Shown here in pieces: positions 1 to 8,869 of a stretch of DNA of 28,403 nt (within the stretch, counting starts at the first letter, position 1; every line of letters starts with the position of its first letter). This DNA comes from Blepharisma japonicum (lineage: Eukaryota; Ciliophora; Heterotrichea; Heterotrichida; Blepharismidae). The position numbers and the translations under genes are program-made. The DNA is taken from the NCBI GenBank assembly GCA_949751835.1, contig CATKHK010000179.1:1-28403 (forward strand), written 5' to 3'. The notes under the pieces were generated by a model, which was not told the DNA's origin, made no database searches, and was given only the letters and a program-made list of their open reading frames with translations.

Positions 1-7
1 AAATAAT

Positions 8-901
8 ATGAGAATCTTTCTTACAGGTGCCACAGGTATTGCTGGTAGCTCAATCCTTGATAATTTACTAGCTCATGGTCATGATGTCACTTGCACAGTT
101 AGAACTGAGCAAAAAGCACAAGAAATTGCTAGTAAAGGCCCTTCTGCTCATTCAATTCTTTTCGACTTAAACCCTTCAACTGCTTCACAATTATCCCAAA
201 TATGTGTAGGATATGATGCTATAATTCACACTGCATTTAACGCGACTGAAGACGGGACCATTACAGAAGAAATTGCTACTGATGCCTTTATTTCAGCTGC
301 AAGAAAAACAGCAGAAACAAAGCCTGTTTCACTCATAACTACTTCAGGAAGTATGGTAAATGGAAGTACCAACGGCCCTATGGATGAGGATCATGATGAT
401 ACATCTCATCCATTGCCTATGGTTGCAAAAAGGATAATTTTTGAGAAGAAAGTTATTAATGCAACAGCTGGGAATTTATATGGTGCAGTTTTAAGACCAG
501 TTTGTGTTTATGGAAATAGCTATGTCCATAATTATATTATCGGATGTAAAAATAGCAACAAGATTGTAGCGGTCAAAGCAAATAATACAAATTGTTTTGT
601 GCATAGAGAAGATCTTGCAGAAATGTTCAGAATTGTTATGGAAAATAGAGCATGTGGACTGTTTCTAGCTAGTGAGCCAGAGCCAGTGCATATTGATGAT
701 TTGGTAGAAAAGTTGTCACAAGTTCTCGGCATTCAAAATATTGAAAGAGTTGAGGATTGCTCTTCATATATAAATACTTATGGATTTTATCTTTTTGGGC
801 AAGCTTTTAATCAGATAATTGTTCCAAAGAGATTAAAAGACCTCTATGGGTATACAGCTAGACATAAATTCTTGGATTGGCTGGAAACTCAATCCTTCTA
901 A
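8..901 (+). CDS. Atypical short-chain dehydrogenase / NAD-dependent epimerase-like protein
   Basis: A 297-aa intron-free protein of the extended SDR fold. An N-terminal Rossmann beta strand is followed by the dinucleotide-binding glycine motif TGATGIAG (residues 7-14). The region DAIIHTAF (about 69-76) matches the fourth strand of SDR epimerases, and LRPVCVYG (about 162-169) is the conserved RP-x-x-YG block. The usual catalytic YxxxK is not complete: the Lys aligns in MVAKR (about 138-142), but the Tyr position is not Tyr. It is therefore better called an atypical SDR than a specific epimerase or reductase, and the substrate is unknown. No signal peptide is seen, so a cytosolic location is likely. 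It ends in TAA and uses only TGG for Trp. The first ATG, 7 bases from the window edge, fits the start of the Rossmann strand, but an upstream exon cannot be excluded. Confidence 0.85.
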   Translation: MRIFLTGATGIAGSSILDNLLAHGHDVTCTVRTEQKAQEIASKGPSAHSILFDLNPSTASQLSQICVGYDAIIHTAFNATEDGTITEEIATDAFISAARKTAETKPVSLITTSGSMVNGSTNGPMDEDHDDTSHPLPMVAKRIIFEKKVINATAGNLYGAVLRPVCVYGNSYVHNYIIGCKNSNKIVAVKANNTNCFVHREDLAEMFRIVMENRACGLFLASEPEPVHIDDLVEKLSQVLGIQNIERVEDCSSYINTYGFYLFGQAFNQIIVPKRLKDLYGYTARHKFLDWLETQSF

Positions 902-1121
902 ATAAAATTGCTTAGTCAATTATAAAATGTTTGAGTCTAAAGTCTCTTTTTTACTAACTTTTTATACAATTTTTTCAATTAATAACATGAATTTCACTGT
1001 TTATATTGAATAACTCTAATAAACTAAAGGACTTTAAACCCTCCTATATACTTCTATAAATTTCTAATTGCTTCAAATGCAATTATAAATAGTTAAAATA
1101 GAATAAAATTAGACAAATATA

Positions 1122-2052
1122 ATGTCGCAGGATAATTCTAAGGATATTGTAAAATGTGCAAGTATCATAATAGCAGAGTCTTTATTATATCCTGTGAGCT
1201 CAATATTAACTCGCATTCAATCAAATAACCTCAATATCTTGGCTTTAAAACAGCCTTTATCATCATTTTACGGAGTTGGTAGCGTAGTCACATCGCTTCC
1301 AGCATTTCTATTTAGGCTCAAAGTCTGCGATGTCGCTCATCCTATAGTCCAAAATCGCTGTAATTTCCTATTTAGTCGGCTTATCACAGTTTACTACATT
1401 TTTTTTGGTTTCTGGATTTGCAGATATCGTTTCTTGCATTATTCGCTGCCCAACTGAGCATTGAAGACAGCAATTCCAAACAGGCATGTATTCATCTGTA
1501 AAAGACTTATACAAAGACATATGAGGATATAAAGGATCACTTGGCGTTTGGAGTGGCTTTTCAGTATATTTAGGAAGAGAAGTAGCATTTAACACAATTC
1601 GGTTTGGAATTCTCTCATACCTACAAGAAAGAGAGAAAAGGAAACCAACTTTTACTAAAGAGCAAAAAAGAGCCAATTACCGAGAGTATTTTAATGATTC
1701 TGCCAGTTATGAAAGAAAGCAAAAGGCTCAAGCTTTTGCTCAGTTCAAAGCTTTTCAATGAATGAACACAATAGCGACTATAACAGCAGCTATTTTATCA
1801 ACACCTTTTGATATTCTGAAAACTAGAGTTATGACAGACAATCTTCATGATCATAAACCGCTAAGAGCTCACTTTAATCAGCTTATTAGTGAAGAAGGGG
1901 TTTTCGCTCTATTTAAAGGGGCTGGAATTAGAGCCTTTTATATGTGTGCACTCATATCTTCTTTTCTATCTTTAGATTTCTATTTAACTTCTCCAATCCA
2001 AGAAGCACAAAGAATAACACAAAAAGTAGTTGAAAACCAAAGAGATGATTAG
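1122..2052 (+). CDS. Mitochondrial carrier family (SLC25) protein, one 16-nt intron
   Basis: Exons 1122-1359 and 1376-2052 encode 304 aa, the normal size for this family of inner-membrane transporters with three two-helix repeats. Repeat 3 carries the canonical signature TPFDILKTR followed by LFKGAGIRAFY. Repeat 2 has a divergent form, CPTEHWRQQFQ, and repeat 1 has PVSSILTRIQ without the acidic residue. Without removal of the intron at 1360-1375 the frame is lost after NRC. With it removed, reading continues NRFGLSQFTTFF and stays open to TAG at 2050-2052. Three in-frame TGA codons (1462, 1522, 1759) are read as Trp. The substrate cannot be told from sequence; the degenerate first repeat suggests a divergent member. 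The 3' end is partly duplicated 116 bp downstream. Confidence 0.9.
1360..1375 (+). other. 16-nt spliceosomal intron in the SLC25 gene
   Basis: The sequence is gtaatttcctatttag. It splits codon 80 after its first base. Removing it restores a 304-aa carrier frame that carries the repeat-2 and repeat-3 signatures. It has GT-AG borders and the ATTTAG 3' end shared by most introns here. Confidence 0.88.
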
Positions 2053-2196
2053 AATTCTTAATTAATTTATTCTTTTGAATTGTTTTAATCATACTTAGCT
2101 TTATCTATACCTATTTCTAGATGCTCAAAATAGGACTTAAATATACTGAAAATCAAAGAGATGATTAATAAACCTAATTAATTTATTCTTTTGGAC
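2031..2196. repeat. Tandem duplication (116-bp offset) of a convergent gene junction
   Basis: Copy A at 2031-2080 and copy B at 2147-2196 share tgaaaa-c/t-caaagagatgatt, then, after a short divergent stretch, attaatttattctttt. Copy A contains the real end of the SLC25 gene. Copy B contains the real end of the minus-strand gene that stops at 2183-2185. Each copy also carries a relic of the other gene's end: copy B would read ENQRDD then stop on the plus strand, and copy A would read SKE then stop on the minus strand. Weaker similarity reaches about 35 bases further upstream. A local duplication spanning both 3' ends explains this. Confidence 0.75.
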
Positions 2197-2647
2197 TCTC
2201 TTTACTATCATTTTTCTTTGGAATCAAAATTTTACTAGATGCTTCTGCTATTCCTAAAGCTTTTTCTACTTCAAGCTTTGCTAAAGTTGCTGGAGTTGCC
2301 TCTTCAACATATTGTTTAACTATTGGCTCAACTTGTGAAAAGCTATAATGTCATGCGAATGATTTTGTGAGCATGAAAAAGAAGCCATACATCCCAATCC
2401 CTGCAATATAAATTGCTGCTTTTTTTTCTGGGGTAAATTTTGTTATTTTTTTATCCAAAAACAACATTGCGCCTACAACTATTGGAAATTGGATTAAATT
2501 TCCGAGTCATCAGCCTTGATTGTAAGCTTTTTTTAATTTTTGTTTTTCAATCATACTGAGAGCTGCTGTGTTTGGAAGGTCATACATGGCTGATCGATAC
2601 ATTTCTCCTTCAAATCTGTATTCTTCGAGCCTTTTATAGAGATCCAT
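2183..2647 (-). CDS. Small two-helix membrane protein, unknown function
   Basis: This gene appears only when TGA is read as Trp; the reading frame has three TGA codons, two of them adjacent (AYNQGWWLGN). It encodes 154 aa from ATG at 2645-2647 to TAA at 2183-2185. The N-terminal 45 residues are charged and helical (MDLYKRLEEYRFEGEMYRS). Two likely membrane helices follow: NLIQFPIVVGAMLFL, and after a short basic loop (DKKITKFTPEKK) AAIYIAGIGMYGFFFML. The C-terminal part is soluble, acidic and basic, and ends KKNDSKESPKE. There is no classical signal peptide. Size and layout resemble small mitochondrial inner-membrane or respiratory-complex accessory subunits, but I recognise no family, so this is only a guess. 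It lies convergent to the SLC25 gene; its last codons lie inside the duplicated junction. Confidence 0.75.
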
Positions 2648-2772
2648 AGCTTCTAATTATTCTAATCAATTTTCATTTATTTTTAACTTATTAGACTTTT
2701 GCAGCTGTCAAGGTCCCGGAATGTTAAGCATCTTCTTTAAATTAAGAGAAAATAGAGCTAATATTCTATACA

Positions 2773-3825
2773 TTAAATAAAATAAGTATTTTTTATATGT
2801 CGGAATAATAAAATATCTTCAACAAGACTTGTGTTAGCATTTGATTCTAAACCCAGTGCAATTTCAATAGATGTCAAATTTATTGATTCTTCACATAGAT
2901 GAACATTCAAGGGCTCCCAAAATTTATCAATGAACTGTTTTTCTATATACACGTCTTTTCCAATCAATTGAGCTTTCGATCTCCCAAAAGTTTCAATACA
3001 AAAATCTGTCAATTCTCTTAAGTAAGGCTTGAAGCTCTTTGAGTTTTGTTCTTGACAATATAAAACATCTCTAGCTTGCATTCATTTCTCTCCCAATTCT
3101 TTAAGTAAATATTTAAAATTTATTTTCAAGCTCACCACGCTTCCTAGAACATATCTATTTATCTCCTTGTCTGTCAAAATGCATTCAAATCTGATCATCT
3201 CTTGGTGAGTTGGTATCAATTTTATCCATATAAAAGGGTTCTCTATGAATTCTTCACTTTTCAAGCTTTCTAACCCTTCAATTTGTTTACCAACAGTGCC
3301 ATTTAATATATTTATTGCAATTCCTTCTCCTAAATCAAATCGCATGCTTCCACATTTTTCATAAGTAGCTACCCTAATTGATTTAACAATATTTAAAGTC
3401 TCTGGTTTTGCATATCCACAAATCCTGAGTAAAGCATAAATAAATAATCCTGTCCTATGTATTCCTGCAGCACAATGAATATATAAAAATTCACCTTTTT
3501 CTAGTCTTTTTCTAGCATCAAGTAGCCCAGATCTAATTGCAGTTGACGCTTTATTACCTTCTAATAATTTTTTATTAGCACCTTGCAGGCAAATTCATAC
3601 TCATTTAAGACCATGGTCTAAACAAGCTTTTTCAATTTCATGAGGATATTCTTGCTCAGATTGGAGGGTAAAAACTGTTGTGCATGGAGTTGATTGTGCA
3701 AGGATAGAAATACCTCGAATTGAAGGTCTGTGAAAGGCAGTTATACCACCTGATAAAAGAGGATAGAATGGAAGAGATGTATATTCTACGGATTCTGAGA
3801 CTCCTTTAGGTCGAGACATTTTCAT
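2773..3825 (-). CDS. Dual-specificity-type phosphatase fused to a degenerate oligoribonuclease-like domain
   Basis: A 350-aa protein in a single frame with three TGA codons as Trp (residues 75, 77, 248). Residues 1-175 form a cysteine-phosphatase domain with the intact active-site loop HCAAGIHRTG (Cys118, Arg124), followed by the helix LFIYALLRICGY. From about residue 196 the protein resembles DEDDh oligoribonucleases: FIWIKLIP for the WIDxExTG strand, IRFECILTDKEIN for RIIEIAxIVTDxDLN, QLIGKDVYIEKQFIDK for the GNSxxxDxxF block, and a C-terminal SLVEDILLFRHIKNTYF for ALDDIxESIxELxYYRxxIF. The nuclease catalytic residues appear lost: Asp to Lys202, Glu to Ile204, Asp to Glu295, His to Thr; only the last Asp seems kept. 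The phosphatase is predicted active and the nuclease domain inactive, perhaps still binding nucleotides or RNA. The phosphatase call is firm; the oligoribonuclease assignment is from remembered family patterns. Confidence 0.88.
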
Positions 3826-3938
3826 TTTAAGTTATAGAATATTAGCAATTAAAAATCTTGAGATATAAATGTGGCGGACTTAGAAATTGTAAGATATAGA
3901 TTTTCTATAAAAGAAATAAAATTTAAAATCCTTAACAT

Positions 3939-6900
3939 TTAATTTGGTTTGTTTTTCTTCTTTGCCTTGACTACTCTTCTCACATCAGTTGTGGCCGCAG
4001 AGAACCCTGTTATTTTCACTCTCTTAAACTGTAAAATGTTTGACAGCTGAGCGACCTTTTCTTTTTCCAGCTTTGACGTCAAAAAGCTTAAAGCATTAGG
4101 ATTTGCAGTGCTTAATCTTTTAATGAAATTCCTAAATTGCTCATATTCATCAAGATCTTGTAACGGATCTATAAATGATGCTATAGCAAGAGTAGCTTCC
4201 ATTTCTTCAGTATCCGCGTTTTTCAGCATCTTTTTATATTCATCTGATTCTTCATTCTCTTCCTGCTGTGCGTTCATTGACCTAAGCATTTCATAGATCA
4301 TCATATCTTGCTTTTTAAGGATTATTGCATTTTTGGTAGTCGCAGGAATCAGAATTTCTATTAGCGCCTGAAATATTTCAGAAATTTTGTTTGATACAGT
4401 TTCAGGCATTACTTCTTGTGAAAGAATTGTTGCCAATGCTAAAGTGGTGACTTTTTTATCATGCTGGTGGGTGAATTGTTTTGCTTGAAGCACTGTTAAA
4501 TCGAGAACTAAGTCTAAATTGGTCCTTTCTTCTATTAATGGCATAGAGTTTAAGATTTGAAAAGTCAACTGGCAGTTATAAGCAAATGCTGCAAGAGCAA
4601 CACCTAGCAGCCTAATCCTAAAAAAGTCATGGTTTATTTGATCTGTAAGCCTGTTCATCGTCATTGATATAATTTCTCCTAGAAGAAAATCAATTTGTCC
4701 GACATAGGTATACAAGATTTGCTGAAGTATCAAGGCAGCTTCAGAATTTGTGCCTTCATTAGGTTTTCCTTTATAGTTTGAAAACAAGCACATCCTGCAC
4801 ATAGACACTACAGCTGTCAGCATGCTTGGATTTGCTGCAATTACTTCTCTCCCATAATGTAAATAACAATTCATCAAGGGAAATAGCTGTATAAAAGTAC
4901 CTTCGTATTTCTCTTGAATCAAATTTAAATAAGGAAAAAGTGCCCATCCAATAGTTGTGACCATGTTCAGCTTTTTCATCAATCCAATCTCAAAAATAAC
5001 AATTTCGTCATCAAAATCAATTTCTTTAGGATTTGTCATAAAGTTAAACAGCGGGGTTAATGTTTTTTCCAGGTCCAAAATCTGCTGAGTTTCTAGCTCT
5101 CTTGCTTCTAAAAGCATTCTTATAATATTCCAGCACTTCGATATGACCACACTTGACTTTTCTTTTGTGCCATCAGATTCTTCGTCATTTTCCTGCTTAA
5201 GTCTTATAACTTCGCTTTGGATTTTCTGCACGATAGCGCTTACAAACATTTCCAAATGAGGGTACACTAGATCAGTGTTGCCTGCGACGACTTCTTGGAT
5301 AGCTTCAAAAAACTCTTTATTGTTCTGAATAGGAATTAAATGGATAAAAGTAACAATTATGCTTGAGAGGAGCGAGTCAAGTCTTCTACAAACTGCGTCT
5401 TCTTGAAGCATATAGCCAAGGGTTTCACAAGCTTGAATATTCGTAGCCTTTGGAGTTGTGCTGGGGTTGCAGCAGTTAAGCAATATTTGGACTAAGCTTA
5501 TGAAGCTAGAAATATCATGAGTAAATATAGACACACAGAAATAGTGGACTATTAAACAAAGACGATGCAGAATAAGACCATCTGTGACAGCTGAAAAAGC
5601 TGATAAATGAGTCCCAATTATAGCGTCCAGCAAATTAGAAAGATCTGCACGCTTTTTGATAAAGTGGGAAAGTATGCAGAGAGCAGAAAGAGAAGTATCG
5701 ATTGCTAATGTTTCTGAAACATAAAGAATAGGAGCATTTTTGAACTGAGTTAAAAGACTAAAAGATTCTGGGTTTCCTTTTACAACTGTTTTATCAATAA
5801 GTTCAGATACAAAATTTACTGCAAAACTCAATGAGCCATCAATTTTTTCTGAAATTTTTTTTAATAGTAAAGCACTAGTGATTTTCAATATGTCAGATTG
5901 CTGCTGGTCACACATGTCTTTTGACATTAGTACAAATTCTTCTGGCATTAATTCAAATCTTTCTAAATCATTTTGGGAGGACTTTATTATTGGGAGGATT
6001 ATTTCAACGATAATTTGTTTGTAGCTGTTTAAAAAGAAGCTTAAAAATCTGTTATCGCAGCATGCTTTACATAAAATAAGCAAAATTTCATTCAGATAGT
6101 TTGAAATGTTTTCAGTCTGCAGCAGTTCTTCATAATCAGCTGATGAGATAACAGAATGAGCAGTTTGTGTAAGTGGGCTTATAAGTTCCATTGTTATATT
6201 TATAAATGGAGAATTCTGTATACCATCTGAAATTTCTACGTTTTTTTCATTGGAATTATCCTCTGTCACCTTCATATTTAATTCTGAAAGATATTCCAGA
6301 ATACTCACAATGCAGGTAAGAATTTGGGTTTTGGCTTCGTTTAGTTTAAGATGGTGCATTTTGGTTTCCAGACAAATTAATCCTTGATTGCTAGGTATTG
6401 ATAACTCTATAATTGATTTAAAAGTTTCAGCTAATTTTTGCATTGTGCTTATTTCAGCAAAACTAGGTTTTGAAATAAGCTCAAAATATTCAAAAATTGC
6501 GCCTAATGTAATAGCCCACTCATTAATTATGTCGCATCCGTCTAATAATAAATATTCATTGTTTTCATAAACCCCCTTTTGTATTGTATAAATTTCTTTA
6601 TGAGCCACCACCAGTAAAGAATCTAAAAGATGCTTAAAAACTGGGAATAAATTTTCATTATCAGAAAATACTCCATAAATAGATCTTATAGCTACAAAAG
6701 ATCCTAATATTTGGTGTTTTTCGCCACCAAGGTAATTTGCCACTAATGGTAAAGTCATTTGCATTAATTCTTGCTGGGGGTCTGCCAAGTCAACCATAAA
6801 CAGAGGGACTAGCGCCAATCCTAAAGAGTTTTGCAAAGATATAGTGCTTTCTGGAGCAACTAGTGCATTAAATATTGATTTCGCTATATGATCTTTGGCT

Positions 6901-7148
6901 ACTGAGTTCAAATTTTCTTCATTTAGTACTTTCATAAGGAAATTTTTCAGATTAACGCTTGCTGAGATTTTTATTTTCTCAGATATTGCAGCTTGGCTTG
7001 ATGTCAATATAGAAAGCAATGACTGTAAAAAATTTTCTTTATCTTGGCTCAGAGTTTCTAATTCTGCTTCTGCAGACCTCACTTGGTCAGTAGATGTAGC
7101 TTTAAAAGTGGATTCTAGAAGAGAAGCTATCTTTAAAGCTAGATCCAT
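3939..7148 (-). CDS. Importin-beta superfamily karyopherin (importin-7/8 or exportin-2 like)
   Basis: A 1069-aa alpha-helical, leucine-rich, HEAT-type protein without introns or in-frame TGA. The N-terminus has the arrangement of importin-beta N-terminal domains: MDLALKIASLLESTFKA, then VRSAEAELETLSQ, then the second helix pair ISEKIKISASVNLKNFL, the usual Ran-binding region. The length suits importin 7/8 and CSE1-type karyopherins (about 950-1050 aa). Acidic loops occur near DNSNEKNVE and QENDEESDGTKEK, as in importin 7/8. The C-terminus ends in a basic tail, VRRVVKAKKKNKPN. The role is nucleocytoplasmic transport of unknown cargo. The superfamily is fairly sure; the subfamily is uncertain. 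The start at 7146-7148 leaves 36 bp to the stop of the upstream S11 gene on the same strand. Confidence 0.85.
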   Translation of the reverse strand: MDLALKIASLLESTFKATSTDQVRSAEAELETLSQDKENFLQSLLSILTSSQAAISEKIKISASVNLKNFLMKVLNEENLNSVAKDHIAKSIFNALVAPESTISLQNSLGLALVPLFMVDLADPQQELMQMTLPLVANYLGGEKHQILGSFVAIRSIYGVFSDNENLFPVFKHLLDSLLVVAHKEIYTIQKGVYENNEYLLLDGCDIINEWAITLGAIFEYFELISKPSFAEISTMQKLAETFKSIIELSIPSNQGLICLETKMHHLKLNEAKTQILTCIVSILEYLSELNMKVTEDNSNEKNVEISDGIQNSPFINITMELISPLTQTAHSVISSADYEELLQTENISNYLNEILLILCKACCDNRFLSFFLNSYKQIIVEIILPIIKSSQNDLERFELMPEEFVLMSKDMCDQQQSDILKITSALLLKKISEKIDGSLSFAVNFVSELIDKTVVKGNPESFSLLTQFKNAPILYVSETLAIDTSLSALCILSHFIKKRADLSNLLDAIIGTHLSAFSAVTDGLILHRLCLIVHYFCVSIFTHDISSFISLVQILLNCCNPSTTPKATNIQACETLGYMLQEDAVCRRLDSLLSSIIVTFIHLIPIQNNKEFFEAIQEVVAGNTDLVYPHLEMFVSAIVQKIQSEVIRLKQENDEESDGTKEKSSVVISKCWNIIRMLLEARELETQQILDLEKTLTPLFNFMTNPKEIDFDDEIVIFEIGLMKKLNMVTTIGWALFPYLNLIQEKYEGTFIQLFPLMNCYLHYGREVIAANPSMLTAVVSMCRMCLFSNYKGKPNEGTNSEAALILQQILYTYVGQIDFLLGEIISMTMNRLTDQINHDFFRIRLLGVALAAFAYNCQLTFQILNSMPLIEERTNLDLVLDLTVLQAKQFTHQHDKKVTTLALATILSQEVMPETVSNKISEIFQALIEILIPATTKNAIILKKQDMMIYEMLRSMNAQQEENEESDEYKKMLKNADTEEMEATLAIASFIDPLQDLDEYEQFRNFIKRLSTANPNALSFLTSKLEKEKVAQLSNILQFKRVKITGFSAATTDVRRVVKAKKKNKPN

Positions 7149-7184
7149 ATTTCTTATTATTATCCAATTTTACTAAAATTTACT

Positions 7185-8207
7185 TTAAAAATATTTACTA
7201 GCCCATTTGAGCAGATTTGTGCTTTCACTCCATCTACTCCCGGGTGTTGCTGAATTAAGAAGCACAATGATTATTTTTCTTTTCCTTTTTTCAGCAATGC
7301 TACACAAGCAGGGTCCCGCATTCGGGGTGAATCCTGTTTTTACTCCTGAAAATCCTAGTTTCAACAGTTTGTTTGTGTTGTTCCATTCTATTTCCCTATT
7401 TCCTTTTGTGTTTCTCAATACACATCTGTAACTTTGTGTGTTCACAATACGCATGAATTGCTCGTTCATGCATACAATTGAGGCAAGTGTCGAAATATTT
7501 TTTGCTGTAGAAAGATTTATTGTGGTGGACATACCGTGAGGGTTCGTGAAGCATGTTGAAGTTAACTTATAGAGCTTACAAGTCTCGTTCATTTTGGTCA
7601 CAAATGCTCCGACTGGGTCTAAAGAGCTTGGGCTTAGAAGATTTCCAATGAATTCTGCAAGCGCAACAGCAGCATCGTTTCCAGAAGGAAGCATTAGTCC
7701 GTGAAGAAGATCGCGAATAGTTCCTTCGTCTCCAGCTTCAAGTAAAGCTGAGGTTCCTTGCATACTGGCAGCACTTTTCGACACTGTAATTTTTTCTTCT
7801 AAGTCTTTTTTATGGTTATTTAGTTCATTTAATACTACAAAGCAAGTCATGATTTTCGTGAGACTTGCAATTTCTCTAGGGTTATCTATATCCTTGCCGT
7901 CTAAGATTTTGCCCTTTTTTCCGCCCATTACTACCCATGACTGAGCAGTTATGCGGGGTCGATGCTGTATGCGTTCAGTGCGTAAATCATCCTGAGTTTG
8001 ATGGCTCTCTGCGATCATTGATAAGTTTTTAGATGGTCTGGGCTGCTTGGTTTTGTTTCTCCGGACTTTAATTGAGAATCTGGTTGAAAATGTTTTTCGC
8101 ATAGGCTGCTGCAAATTTAAGTCAGGAAGAATTGAAGACCTTTGCCTCGAATTTGGAGGAGAAGGTGAAATACTTCGAGGCAGAAGCCCAGAATCCTGTT
8201 CGTCCAT
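7185..8207 (-). CDS. Peptidase S11, D-alanyl-D-alanine carboxypeptidase-like (penicillin-binding-protein fold)
   Basis: A 340-aa intron-free protein. Residues about 85-340 are a complete serine transpeptidase/carboxypeptidase domain with all three active-site motifs in correct order: SLTK (Ser115, Lys118), SGN (Ser175-Asn177) and KTG (290-292). Typical S11 context surrounds them: ASLTKIMT, GLMLPSGNDAAVALAE, TNPHGM and GFSGVKTGFTPNAG. Bacterial enzymes trim the terminal D-Ala from peptidoglycan stem peptides. The membrane-anchoring C-terminal domain of DacA/PBP5 is absent. Residues 1-84 are a disordered, Ser/Pro/Arg-rich extension with no signal peptide, unlike bacterial members. Base composition and Trp codons do not stand out from the neighbours. 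Ancient acquisition from bacteria, with a role in digesting or sensing food-bacterium cell wall, is inference. Confidence 0.93.
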   Translation of the reverse strand: MDEQDSGLLPRSISPSPPNSRQRSSILPDLNLQQPMRKTFSTRFSIKVRRNKTKQPRPSKNLSMIAESHQTQDDLRTERIQHRPRITAQSWVVMGGKKGKILDGKDIDNPREIASLTKIMTCFVVLNELNNHKKDLEEKITVSKSAASMQGTSALLEAGDEGTIRDLLHGLMLPSGNDAAVALAEFIGNLLSPSSLDPVGAFVTKMNETCKLYKLTSTCFTNPHGMSTTINLSTAKNISTLASIVCMNEQFMRIVNTQSYRCVLRNTKGNREIEWNNTNKLLKLGFSGVKTGFTPNAGPCLCSIAEKRKRKIIIVLLNSATPGSRWSESTNLLKWASKYF

Positions 8208-8869
8208 TTTTGCAAGTAAATTCTAATACCAATCATGTTTATATAAGGATAATCACGTAAATTTCGCAAAAAATAATATTCAACTAGAATTCAAAAAATT
8301 AGTTTAATTTCTTTAAGATTGGAACAAATTTTTAATAGTTTTAAGGTATAAGCAGTTAAATTGGAGTTTGGTCACATCTGAAAATGGAGAGGTGAAGAAA
8401 TTGAAACCAATATTATAAAAAAGATCAAATATTTATGATCAAAATTATTAAAAGAAATTAGAGTCTGGCAGCTAACTAGCTTGTATTCAAATTAATGGTG
8501 ATTTTAATGCCTATTTTCCAATTAATTAAAAGTGAATTATGATAATAAATATTTTTATTGGTAAATTAATTGGATCAATTTTATTATTATCAAATGCTTC
8601 CAGAATGCTATAATTATATGGAATAATATAATAAAATTATTATCATATAATAATTTTTCTTACCAATATTAGCAATTGAATTTAACTAAATAAATAATTT
8701 TAAGATCTGTATGCATATAATAACGTATAAAATTAAAAATAATGTATGAATTCGTCCTTAATATGCAAATTATAAACTATTTCATTATGGACATATTATC
8801 CCTATTCTTTTTATTCAATACTATTATCAATTCCAATTAAATATCTCTATCAAAATTAAGCTTCCTCAA
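8208..8869. other. AT-rich 662-bp gap, no gene seen
   Basis: This stretch lies between the start of the S11 gene and the stop of the next minus-strand gene. Visually it is much more AT-rich than coding DNA and has stop codons in every frame at short intervals. It holds several A/T inverted repeats, such as GATCA-N8-TGATC near 8430 and the 10-bp repeat at 8518-8573. No tRNA box B, long ORF or exon with a plausible mini-intron was found. The part nearest 8207 presumably contains the S11 promoter and 5' UTR. Confidence 0.6.
8518..8573. repeat. 10-bp perfect inverted repeat in AT-rich spacer
   Basis: CCAATTAATT at 8518-8527 is the exact reverse complement of AATTAATTGG at 8564-8573, with a 36-nt spacer that itself contains the near-palindrome aataaatatttttatt. 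In DNA this AT-rich it could arise by chance. Confidence 0.35.

Noticed and set aside
5340-7176. Plus-strand ORFs of 60-93 codons opposite the karyopherin
   Set aside because: They are antisense shadows of a long gene and encode no recognisable domain.
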